This document shows positions 57,532 through 64,000 of a stretch of 64,000 bases of DNA, in pieces. Source of the DNA: Xanthomonas codiaei (lineage in GTDB: Bacteria; Pseudomonadota; Gammaproteobacteria; Xanthomonadales; Xanthomonadaceae). The stretch covers positions 248,001 through 312,000 of the forward strand of contig NZ_MDEC01000001.1 in NCBI RefSeq assembly GCF_002939785.1, read 5' to 3'. The position numbers were made by a program, and so were the translations under genes. The notes below the pieces were generated by a model. That model had not been told where the DNA came from. It saw only the letters and a program-made list of their open reading frames with translations, and did not search any database. Position 1 is the stretch's first letter; each line of letters begins with the position of its first letter.

Positions 57532-58146
57532 AGGGTTCCAACTTCGTTTCTGGCCATCGTCGTGCTGGTCGCCGGCGTCGTCGTGTCGTTCAAGACCGTG
57601 CCCATGGTGCCGCAGGGATTCCAGTGCACGGTGGAGCGCTTCGGCCGCTACACCCACACCATGTACATCCGCGACACCTAGCCGCCGCGCGATCCGATCG
57701 ATTCGACGGCGCGGCAGATGAAGGCCGAGCGCGAAAAGCCCGCGCAGATTCTGGAAGAAGGCTCTCGGCAATCGGAGGTCCTGCGTGCCGATGGCGAGAA
57801 ACAGGCCGCCGTGCTCGAGGCCGAAGGCCGCGAGGAAGCCGCCTTCCGTGATGCAGAAGCAGGCGGGCGGCTGGCCGAGGCCGAATCCCGCGCCAGCCAG
57901 GCGGTGTCCGATGCGATCGCCAACGGCAGCGTGCAGGCGAGCAATCGTTTCGTTGCGCAAAATGACGTGGAGGCGTTCGAGGCGCTGGCCACTGCGCCCA
58001 GTCAGAAGTTGCTGCCGATGCCGATGGAGTCCAGCGGCATCATCGGCTCGATCGCCGGCATCGCCAACCTGGCAAAGGAAGCGCTGGCCACGCCCGATAC
58101 CGCCGGCGTTCGGGTGCCGCCGATGCCGCTGCGCGCGCGAGGCTGA
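57532..58146 (+). pseudogene. SPFH/stomatin-like protease-associated protein, broken by deletion and a stop codon
   Basis: The reading frame keeps a membrane anchor (SFLAIVVLVAGVVVSFKTV) and the start of the SPFH domain (PQGFQCTVERFGRYTHT), then meets TAG at 57679. In the same frame the C-terminal coiled coil resumes (RQMKAEREKPAQILEEGSRQ) and runs to residues GIIGSIAGIANLAKEAL. Intact family members have roughly 120 more residues between these parts, so most of the SPFH domain is missing. The normal partner gene, nfeD, follows three bases downstream and is also interrupted. Confidence 0.85.
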
Positions 58147-58149
58147 GCC

Positions 58150-58584
58150 ATGCGTCGGGACGTGGTGGTGTAGGCGGTGCTGGCGCTGCTGTTGATCGCC
58201 GCCGAGACCTTGGTGCCTGGTGCATTCCTGTTGTGGATGGGTATTGCCGCGGCCGCGGTGTGCGTGCTGGTGCCGGCAGTGCCGGGCATGCCGCTTTTGG
58301 TGCAGATCGTGGCGTTCGCGCTGCTCAGCTTCGTGTCGGTGCACGTCTAGCGCAGCTGGTTTGGCGGCAAGCGGCGGCAACGCGACCGTCCCTTGCTCAA
58401 CCGGCGCGCCGAGCAATTGAGCGGCCGTCGCGTGTTGCTCGATCAGCCCAGCCACGATGGCCGCGGTCGCGCCGAGGCCGACGATGCGTTCCGGGTGGTC
58501 AGCGGCCCGGAGCTGCCGGCCGGCGCACCGGTACGTATCGTCGGCGTGGATGGCATGACCTTGCTGGTGGAAGCGGCGGGCTGA
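58150..58584 (+). pseudogene. NfeD-family membrane protein with two in-frame TAG codons
   Basis: The frame reads as a 144-residue NfeD protein: membrane segments (AVLALLLIAAETLVPGAFLL, then MGIAAAAVCVLVPAVPGMPL) and a C-terminal OB fold (EADDAFRVVSGPELPAGAPV). It is interrupted by TAG at codon 8 (58171) and at codon 67 (58348). Codon 8 is normally Trp and codon 67 an aromatic residue, so single substitutions explain both. Otherwise the frame is intact, suggesting recent loss. Confidence 0.82.
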
Positions 58585-58738
58585 TCGATACGCCGGCATC
58601 CCGTGCTGCACGGCATGTTGCAGTGCGGGGTCGCAGTGTCAGGCGTACGCGCCTTGGAGTCCGGCTGTGCGTCTGCACGGCTTCCCCGCAAGTGCGGCCG
58701 GGCGGCGATAATGGGCGACTTTCCTCGGACCGGCGCTC

Positions 58739-59848
58739 ATGACCCAGAAGACCATCCTCAACGACACCCATCGTGCGCTCGGCGCCAAGATGGTCGACTT
58801 CGGCGGCTGGGACATGCCGATCCACTACGGCTCGCAGATCGACGAACACCATCAGGTGCGTCGCGACGCCGGCATGTTCGATGTCAGCCACATGACCGTG
58901 GTCGACCTGCACGGGGCGCGCGTGCGCGAGTTCCTGCGTTACCTGCTCGCCAACTCGGTGGACAAGCTCAAGGTCGCCGGCAAGGCGCTGTACACCTGCA
59001 TGCTCAACCCGCAGGGCGGGGTGATCGACGATCTCATCGTCTATTTCATGCGCGAGGATTTCTTCCGTCTGGTGGTCAATGCCGCCACCCGCGAAAAGGA
59101 CCTGCAGTGGATCGGCGCGCAGGCCGCACGCTTCGACGTGCAAGTGCAAGAGCGCAGCGACTTCTCCATGGTCGCGGTGCAGGGCCCCAACGCGCGTGCC
59201 AAGGTCATCGCGTTGCTGGACCCGGCCGACGCCGCGGCTGCGAGCAAGCTCGGCCGTTTTGCCGCGCTGCAGACGCACTCGCGCGACGGCGTCGCATTGT
59301 TCGTCGCACGCACTGGCTACACCGGCGAAGACGGCTTCGAGATCGTGCTCCCGCAGGAGGCGGCGGTTGCGTTCTGGAATTCGCTGCTCGCGCAGGGCGT
59401 CAAGCCTGCCGGCCTGGGCGCGCGCGACACCCTGCGGCTGGAAGCGGGCATGAATCTTTATGGCCAGGACATGGACGACGCTGTCAGTCCGTACGAGGCC
59501 GCGCTGGCCTGGACCATCGCACTGGACGAAGGCCGCGACTTCATCGGCCGCGAGGTGCTCGAGTCGCAAAAGGCGCAGGGCGCCCCGCGCCAGATGATCG
59601 GCGTGGTGATGGACGAGAAGGGCGTGCTGCGGCACGGCCAGACCGTGCTCACCGCGGCCGGCCAGGGCGAGATCCTGTCCGGCACCTTCTCGCCCACGCT
59701 GGGCAAGGCGATCGCCTTCGCACGCGTGCCTGCCGGCAGCATCGACGACCTGCGCGTGGACATTCGCGGCCGCCAGGTGCCGTTGCGCGCGGTGAAGTTT
59801 CCGTTCGTGCGCGATGGGCAGGCGCATCCTGGCGTTCTCGGCGAATGA
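58739..59848 (+). CDS. gcvT: Aminomethyltransferase (glycine cleavage T protein)
   Basis: GcvT transfers the methylene group from the aminomethyl-lipoyl H protein to tetrahydrofolate and releases ammonia. The 369-residue product is of standard length. Marks include [57 protein letters not shown] and the folate-site Asp, with [20 protein letters not shown]. The start lies about 150 bp after the broken nfeD. I find no glycine riboswitch upstream. gcvH follows after 139 bp; gcvP is not in the window. Confidence 0.97.
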   Translation: MTQKTILNDTHRALGAKMVDFGGWDMPIHYGSQIDEHHQVRRDAGMFDVSHMTVVDLHGARVREFLRYLLANSVDKLKVAGKALYTCMLNPQGGVIDDLIVYFMREDFFRLVVNAATREKDLQWIGAQAARFDVQVQERSDFSMVAVQGPNARAKVIALLDPADAAAASKLGRFAALQTHSRDGVALFVARTGYTGEDGFEIVLPQEAAVAFWNSLLAQGVKPAGLGARDTLRLEAGMNLYGQDMDDAVSPYEAALAWTIALDEGRDFIGREVLESQKAQGAPRQMIGVVMDEKGVLRHGQTVLTAAGQGEILSGTFSPTLGKAIAFARVPAGSIDDLRVDIRGRQVPLRAVKFPFVRDGQAHPGVLGE

Positions 59849-59987
59849 GTCTGGCGATGCCGGCCGTCGTCGGCCGGCGTCATGCGATCGCATGCAGCCC
59901 AGCCATGCCGGCGCGCGTGCACCTGTCTCATCGCGCGGTCTAAACTAGCCACCTGTCCCCAACCCCAAGTTTCCCCGGAGCACACCC

Positions 59988-60383
59988 ATGAGCGAGATTC
60001 CTGGCGACCTCAAGTTCCTCAAATCCCACGAGTGGGCCCGCGTCGAAAGCAACGGCCGCGTGACCGTCGGTATCTCCGACCACGCGCAGGGCTTGCTGGG
60101 CGACCTGGTCTATGTCGAACTGCCGGGCGTCGGCGACACCGTGCAGGTCGGCAACGGCGCGGCGGTGGTCGAATCGGTCAAGGCCGCCTCCGACGTGTAT
60201 AGCCCGGTCAGCGGCACCGTGGTCGAGGTCAACAGCGCGCTGAGCGACAAGCCGGAAACCATCAACGAAGACGCCTACGGCGACGGCTGGATCTTCGTCG
60301 TCGAGATGGACGACAAGGACCAGCTCAACGATCTGCTGTCGCCGGACGACTACGCCGAACTGCTCGAAGACGACGACCACTGA
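59988..60383 (+). CDS. gcvH: Glycine cleavage system H protein
   Basis: A 131-residue lipoyl carrier that shuttles the aminomethyl group between the P, T and L proteins. The lipoylated lysine is K65 in [36 protein letters not shown] and the acidic end ([12 protein letters not shown]) are typical. A strong terminator follows 25 bp after the stop, so gcvH ends the transcript. Confidence 0.97.
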   Translation: MSEIPGDLKFLKSHEWARVESNGRVTVGISDHAQGLLGDLVYVELPGVGDTVQVGNGAAVVESVKAASDVYSPVSGTVVEVNSALSDKPETINEDAYGDGWIFVVEMDDKDQLNDLLSPDDYAELLEDDDH

Positions 60384-60408
60384 TTCCAGCTTGCCAGCCG
60401 CAATACCG

Positions 60409-60437
60409 ATGGCCGCTCTCCGAGCGGCCATTTTTTT
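60409..60437 (+). terminator. Rho-independent terminator after gcvH
   Basis: The stem GGCCGCTC / GAGCGGCC, extended by an A-T pair on each side, is followed by seven T at 60431-60437. Confidence 0.92.
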
Positions 60438-61374
60438 GGAGGCAGGGCGCGCGCGATGTGCGTGCCGGAGCGTGATCGAGTGGGCAATCGGACCCGCGCG
60501 CTGCGATCGACGCCTCGCCATGGCCGGTGCTGCCGCTGATGGGTTCGCGCTTGCCTGCATCTTCGACAGGATTCCACGGCGGCGGCACCCTGCCGGCGCG
60601 TCGGACGTCTGTGGCGTGAGTCGGTCGTGAGGGACCGGCGTGCGCTCGGTGAAAACTTTGTCGGCGACGACGCGCGTCGACGATGCTTTCCATCTCGCGT
60701 GCAGTGCCATCGCCACCGCGCAAGAGCGCATGCGCGAGGATCGAACGACGCAATAAGTTTGCGCATTTCTGCTTGTGCGACGCCGGAAGTGGAGCTTGCG
60801 GATAAAAAATTTTCAGCTGGCGGACAGGCGGCGGGCGATGCCGTGATGCGTGCCGCGCAGTCGCGGCAACGTGGCTGCTCCAGCCGCACGGTTTTGCGTC
60901 GCTTGCAGAAAACAGCCGAAAAGAAGTGCTTTTTCGAAAACGGTGTCGCGAGGCTGTGCGCCATGGGCAGGCCGCGCATACCGCGTGCGGCGCACCGGCC
61001 CGACGTCGATGCCGAACATTGCGATGGCCGGCGGAAAAAAATTTGCAAAAGAGTGTTGACAGTAAAAAAAAGCGTGATTAGGTTTCGCCCAGCAGACATT
61101 GCTGCGAAAGAGAGTGAGCAGAATCGACACCAAGCCGACCAGCTTGTCCAAGACGTCCACCGAAGCACGATCGATGGTGGAGTCGGGTCCGCTTCCCTCC
61201 AAGAAAACAGCAGTCGTCCCGATCACGCACCCGTGTCGCCGTTCGATGCGGGTGTTTCTGTATCCGTCCCGTCGCGCATCACCCGCGGACGGTTCCCGAC
61301 GACGGCATGCCGGCGCGGGGTTTGGTTCAACTGGGCGTTTCACCTCCATAGTTCACTGACGAGGAGCCAATTAC
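60438..61374. other. Long leader region before the histone-like gene
   Basis: 937 bp without a supported gene. AT-rich patches occur around 60800-60930 and 61030-61085, unusual for this genome. The latter holds a likely promoter for the histone-like gene. Short open frames (for example 61099-61359) lack ribosome sites or similarity. Confidence 0.55.
61056..61084 (+). promoter_or_regulatory. Putative promoter of the histone H1-like gene
   Basis: A consensus -35 TTGACA (61056-61061) and a weak -10 TAGGTT (61079-61084) are 17 bp apart, with an A-tract in the spacer and another just upstream. A start near 61091 would leave a leader of about 285 nt. Confidence 0.4.
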
Positions 61375-61818
61375 ATGGCCACTAAAAAAGCTGCGAAGAA
61401 GAAACCCACCGCCAAGAAGGCAGTGAAGAAGACCGCCGCCAAGAAGGCGACCAAGAAGGTCGCGAAGAAGGCAACCGCCAAGAAGGCAGTGAAGAAGACC
61501 GCTGCCAAGAAGGCCGTCAAGAAGACTGCCAAGAAGGCAACCGCCAAGAAGGCAGTGAAGAAGACTGCGAAGAAGGCAACCAAGAAGACTGCCGCCAAGA
61601 AGGCAGTGAAGAAGACCGCCAAGAAGGCGACCAAGAAGGCAGCCGTCAAGAAGACTGCCAAGAAGGCAGTAGCGAAGAAGGCAACCAAGAAGGCGGCTAC
61701 CAAGAAGTCCGCTGCCAAAAAGCCTGCCGCGAAGAAGGTCGCCAAGAAGAAGCCGGCCGTTCGCAAGAAGAAGGCCGCTCCGGTCGCGCTGCCCGCAACC
61801 CCGGCACCGCTGATCTGA
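61375..61818 (+). CDS. Lysine/alanine-rich histone H1-like DNA-binding protein
   Basis: A 147-residue, highly basic protein built from repeated KKA / KKT units (for example [20 protein letters not shown]), ending in a hydrophobic [13 protein letters not shown] tail. It resembles the C-terminal domain of eukaryotic histone H1 and the bacterial AlgP/Hc1-type proteins, which bind DNA without sequence preference and compact it. GAGGAG precedes ATG 61375 at good spacing. The gene has its own terminator. Repeats make its length prone to vary between strains. Confidence 0.88.
   Translation: MATKKAAKKKPTAKKAVKKTAAKKATKKVAKKATAKKAVKKTAAKKAVKKTAKKATAKKAVKKTAKKATKKTAAKKAVKKTAKKATKKAAVKKTAKKAVAKKATKKAATKKSAAKKPAAKKVAKKKPAVRKKKAAPVALPATPAPLI
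61381..61740 (+). repeat. Internal coding repeats of the histone-like gene
   Basis: Near-identical blocks such as GCCAAGAAGGCAGTGAAGAA recur many times at multiples of three bases, encoding AKKAVKK units. Confidence 0.8.
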
Positions 61819-61848
61819 TCTGCAACACCCGATCGCCGTAAACATCGA

Positions 61849-61886
61849 GCTCTCTCCCCGACGCCCAGCGGGGAGGGAGCTTTTTT
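61849..61886 (+). terminator. Rho-independent terminator of the histone-like gene
   Basis: The stem GCTCTCTCCCCG / CGGGGAGGGAGC, with an 8-base loop and one mismatched pair, is followed by six T. Confidence 0.9.
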
Positions 61887-62164
61887 ATTGTGTGTCCCTC
61901 AGGTCGATTGCAGCGTGCGCAGCGGTGCTGATGGGCCGATCAGGGATCGTGGCGGCGTCACGCAAACCGGGGCTGCTGGCTCTGGCAGGCGACCCCATTG
62001 CGACGCAGCTGGGTAGAGGACGACGCTAGATGCCTGCTCCGGCCGTATCCACCGGCAACGCGACATCTACCCCAGCTGTCCTGTGCAACGCGCAGGATGC
62101 CCAAAGCGCCAGTTGCGGGCTGCCGTGTCGCGGGCTACGCCGCGGCCCCAGCACAGTACCGTCG

Positions 62165-62425
62165 AGCTACCGCATGGCCCGGATTGCAGCACTGCGAGAG
62201 CTACAGCATGGCCAAAGCTACAGCATGGTCAGATCTACAGCAGGGCCAGAGTTACAGCACCGCCATATCTGCATCACAGCCATATCTGCATCACAGCCAT
62301 ATCTGCATCACAGCCATATCTGCATCACAGCCAGATCTGCAGCACAGCCAATCTGCAGCACAGCCAATCTGCAGCACAGCCAATCTGCATCACAGCCAGA
62401 TCTGCCAGCACAGCCAGCCTTCGCT
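62165..62425. repeat. 17-bp minisatellite, about 14-15 units
   Basis: Units of the form CTRCAGCAYRGCCAKAT follow each other, with four perfect consecutive copies of ATATCTGCATCACAGCC in the centre (about 62268-62336) and diverged 16-18 bp copies at both ends. There are no spacers between units. A period of 17 shifts frame every unit, so it is unlikely to be coding. Confidence 0.88.
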
Positions 62426-62494
62426 GAGCGTACCCCTGGCCGCATTCCAGCGTACCGGCCGCACCGCGCGGCGGAGGTCGAAGCGTATCGCCTT

Positions 62495-62537
62495 CCTTCC
62501 CCCGCCTGCGGGGGAAGGTGCCCGAAGGGCGGATGGG
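62495..62537. repeat. Extragenic palindromic element
   Basis: CCTTCCCCCGCCTGCGGGGG, then AAGGTGCCCGAAGGGCGGAT: a variant of the element found between the nix genes. Confidence 0.7.
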
Positions 62538-63002
62538 GGGGGGGCGTGGTGCCCGCACTCCGCCGAGCCGAGCCGCTGCACGACTGCACGACTGCACGGC
62601 CGCACTGTGCGACGCGGCGAGCGCTCAGGCCGGCGCGCCAGCTAGGAGTGTGTCCATATGCTGTCCCACGCCTGCGGCTTCGGTAGCAGGCGCGCGGTCC
62701 GGGCCGAGCATCGCAGGCCATCTCCCCCGCGTGGACGAATTGCGATGCCTCGGCGGTGCCATCCCCGCCTGCGACGCGCGCATTCCGGATGCGCAGCCGC
62801 CCAGGCCGAACGGGGAGCGGAGTCGCGCTGCATACGTTACGCATGCCAGTGCGACGCCCTTCGTCGTCCATTCGCGTATCCGTCCGCTCCGATCAGGGCG
62901 GAGATCGGTGCCATCCATTCCTGCACCGCGTCTCTCGCATCGTCATGTGCTGCGACGTGGGGTGTCCTGCGACGGTACGCGGGCGGTGCACCGGTCAGAA
63001 AC

Positions 63003-63030
63003 GACACAGGCGGCCGAAGCCGCCTGTGTC
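63003..63030 (-). terminator. Stem-loop terminator of the CubicO-type gene
   Basis: A perfect 12-bp stem (GACACAGGCGGC / GCCGCCTGTGTC) has, in minus-strand RNA, the very stable UUCG tetraloop closed by C-G. GTTTCTG follows. It lies about 40 bp past the stop codon. Confidence 0.75.
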
Positions 63031-63072
63031 TGCACGTGCGCCATCAGGCGCTGGAGACCGCGACGTGCTGGC

Positions 63073-63999
63073 TCAGCGCGGCGAGGCGACCGACTTGCCG
63101 GATGAAGCGCCCTTGCCGGCTGGATCGGGTCGTTCGGCCAGCATGTTCTCGCTGCCGAAGTCGCCATCCACATCGATGTCCAGCCAGCGCTTGGCCGGCA
63201 ACCCGAGCGCGCGGTCCAGGATGGTCGGCATCATGCCGGAGGGCAGGCCGCTCTCGCCGTTCCACATGATCGCGATGCCGAGGTCGCGCTCGGGCAACAG
63301 GGCGACCAGGCCGCGATAGCCCTGCACCGCGCCGGCATGGAAGATCACCTGGTGGCCGGCGTAGTCGAACACGCGCCAGCCCAGCGCGTAGCTGGCGGCA
63401 TCCACGCGCTCGTGGCGCCAACCCGAGCGCATTTCGCCCGGAGTGGAGATCAGCGGTGCGTGCAAGGTGGCCAACAGCGGGGCAGGCAACACATCGGGGC
63501 GGTGCCCGGTATGCGCAAGCAGCCACTGCGCCATATCGCTGGCGCTTGCATTGACGCCGGCGGCTGGTGCGAGGCGGTAATAGGTGGGCTTGGGCGTCAG
63601 CGACACCCAGCCATTGCGGCTGCGCACATGCGGAACTGCCCAACGCGGGCTGGCCTGGATACCGGCCAGGCCCATGCTGGCATCGTTCATGCCCAGCGGT
63701 TTGAAGATGCGTCGCTCCACCGATTGCTCGTAGAAGCTGCCGGAGGCGGCAAACACCACATCGCCCACCAGACTGAAAGCGACATTCTGGTAGGCATAGC
63801 AATCGCCCGGCGCACAGCGCAGCGGCGCGGCCGCCAGCTTGTGACTGAGCGAGTAGTAATCGGCGTTGGACTCGATGTCGCGGTCGTAGGCATTGCGGGT
63901 CAGGCCGACGCGATGGCTGAGCACTTCGGCGACGGTGAGGTGGCGGGTCGCTGCGGTATCGCTGAGCTGGAAGCCCGGCACGTAGTCGACCACCTTGCT
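63073..63999 (-). CDS. Serine hydrolase, beta-lactamase (CubicO/class C) family, 3' part
   Basis: At least 308 residues; the start and the SxxK active-site serine lie outside the window. The visible part begins VVDYVPGFQLSD, then AATRHLTVAEVLSHRVGL, the typical region after the serine. YQN (in YAYQNVAFSLVGDVVF) is the second catalytic motif, and FHAGAVQGYRG replaces the KTG motif as in esterase/peptidase-type members. The C-terminal tail is low-complexity (PDPAGKGASSGKSVASPR). Substrate unknown; D-peptide or ester hydrolysis is likely. A stem-loop terminator follows. Confidence 0.88.
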   Translation of the reverse strand, partial: SKVVDYVPGFQLSDTAATRHLTVAEVLSHRVGLTRNAYDRDIESNADYYSLSHKLAAAPLRCAPGDCYAYQNVAFSLVGDVVFAASGSFYEQSVERRIFKPLGMNDASMGLAGIQASPRWAVPHVRSRNGWVSLTPKPTYYRLAPAAGVNASASDMAQWLLAHTGHRPDVLPAPLLATLHAPLISTPGEMRSGWRHERVDAASYALGWRVFDYAGHQVIFHAGAVQGYRGLVALLPERDLGIAIMWNGESGLPSGMMPTILDRALGLPAKRWLDIDVDGDFGSENMLAERPDPAGKGASSGKSVASPR

Positions 64000-64000
64000 G

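Larger units (their letters stand above)
61887..63002. other. Non-coding region with minisatellite and palindromic element
   Basis: About 1.1 kb with no gene I can support. It holds the 17-bp tandem array and one extragenic palindromic element (about 62495-62537). The remainder (62540-63000) shows only unsupported open frames. Confidence 0.6.

Noticed and set aside
57532..58584. Genuine amber recoding as the preferred explanation for the SPFH/NfeD stops
   Set aside because: The SPFH gene also lacks a large internal segment, which points to decay. Other genes in the window end in TAG normally (xopL, for example), so TAG is used as a stop here.
58585..58738. Glycine riboswitch upstream of gcvT
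   Set aside because: I looked for the paired aptamer cores and saw none; the 154-bp gap is too short for the usual tandem form.
62165..62425. Possible CRISPR array
   Set aside because: Units are 16-18 bp and directly adjacent, with no unique spacers, and no cas genes are near. It is a tandem minisatellite.

Overview
The window (64 kb, GC-rich, densely coded) comes from a Xanthomonas chromosome. The evidence is a Xop-type effector with a HrpX/PIP-box promoter, the eight-enzyme nix N-glycan cluster known from X. campestris, the gshB-tonB-pilGHIJ-chpA type IV pilus cluster, and dispersed Xanthomonas-type extragenic palindromes. I could not fix the species from sequence alone.

Layout. 1-2.2 kb: 3' end of a DinG/YoaA-type helicase running into a GGGGACC repeat field, then tsaB and an ADP-ribosylglycohydrolase. 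2.6-4.4 kb (minus): gshB and a TonB3-like energy transducer. 4.6-16.9 kb (plus): the Pil-Chp chemosensory operon pilG-pilH-pilI-pilJ-(28-codon ORF)-chpA-CheB-like-chpC, which controls twitching motility, followed by a GNAT acetyltransferase. 18.2-22.5 kb (minus): a translationally coupled trio of vWA lipoprotein, ECF sigma factor and repeat-containing membrane protein. 23.2-25.0 kb (plus): Tat-exported glycosylasparaginase and CutC. 25.1-28.2 kb (minus): the LRR/E3-ligase-type effector XopL with a perfect PIP box that overlaps the end of an upstream BNR/sialidase-like lipoprotein gene.

29.4-50.4 kb (minus) is a plant N-glycan utilisation locus. It holds a TonB-dependent receptor and then GH29, GH18, GH20, GH2, GH3, GH125, GH92 and GH35 exoenzymes (nixE to nixL). 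All carry export signals (Sec, lipoprotein or Tat). A divergent glucokinase-family sugar kinase follows at 51.1 kb. Two nearly identical LacI-type palindromes lie between receptor and kinase, and a strong terminator separates the receptor from the hydrolases. The glycosylasparaginase at 23 kb, which cuts the GlcNAc-Asn linkage, fits as the last step of the same pathway.

52.5-60.4 kb is housekeeping: rsmE, bioA, nudE, cysQ, mazG, a YnfA-family membrane protein, gcvT and gcvH. Among them sits a decayed SPFH/NfeD pair carrying three in-frame TAG codons. 60.4-63.0 kb holds a lysine/alanine-rich histone H1-like gene behind a long leader and a 17-bp minisatellite. The right edge is the 3' part of a CubicO-type beta-lactamase-fold hydrolase.
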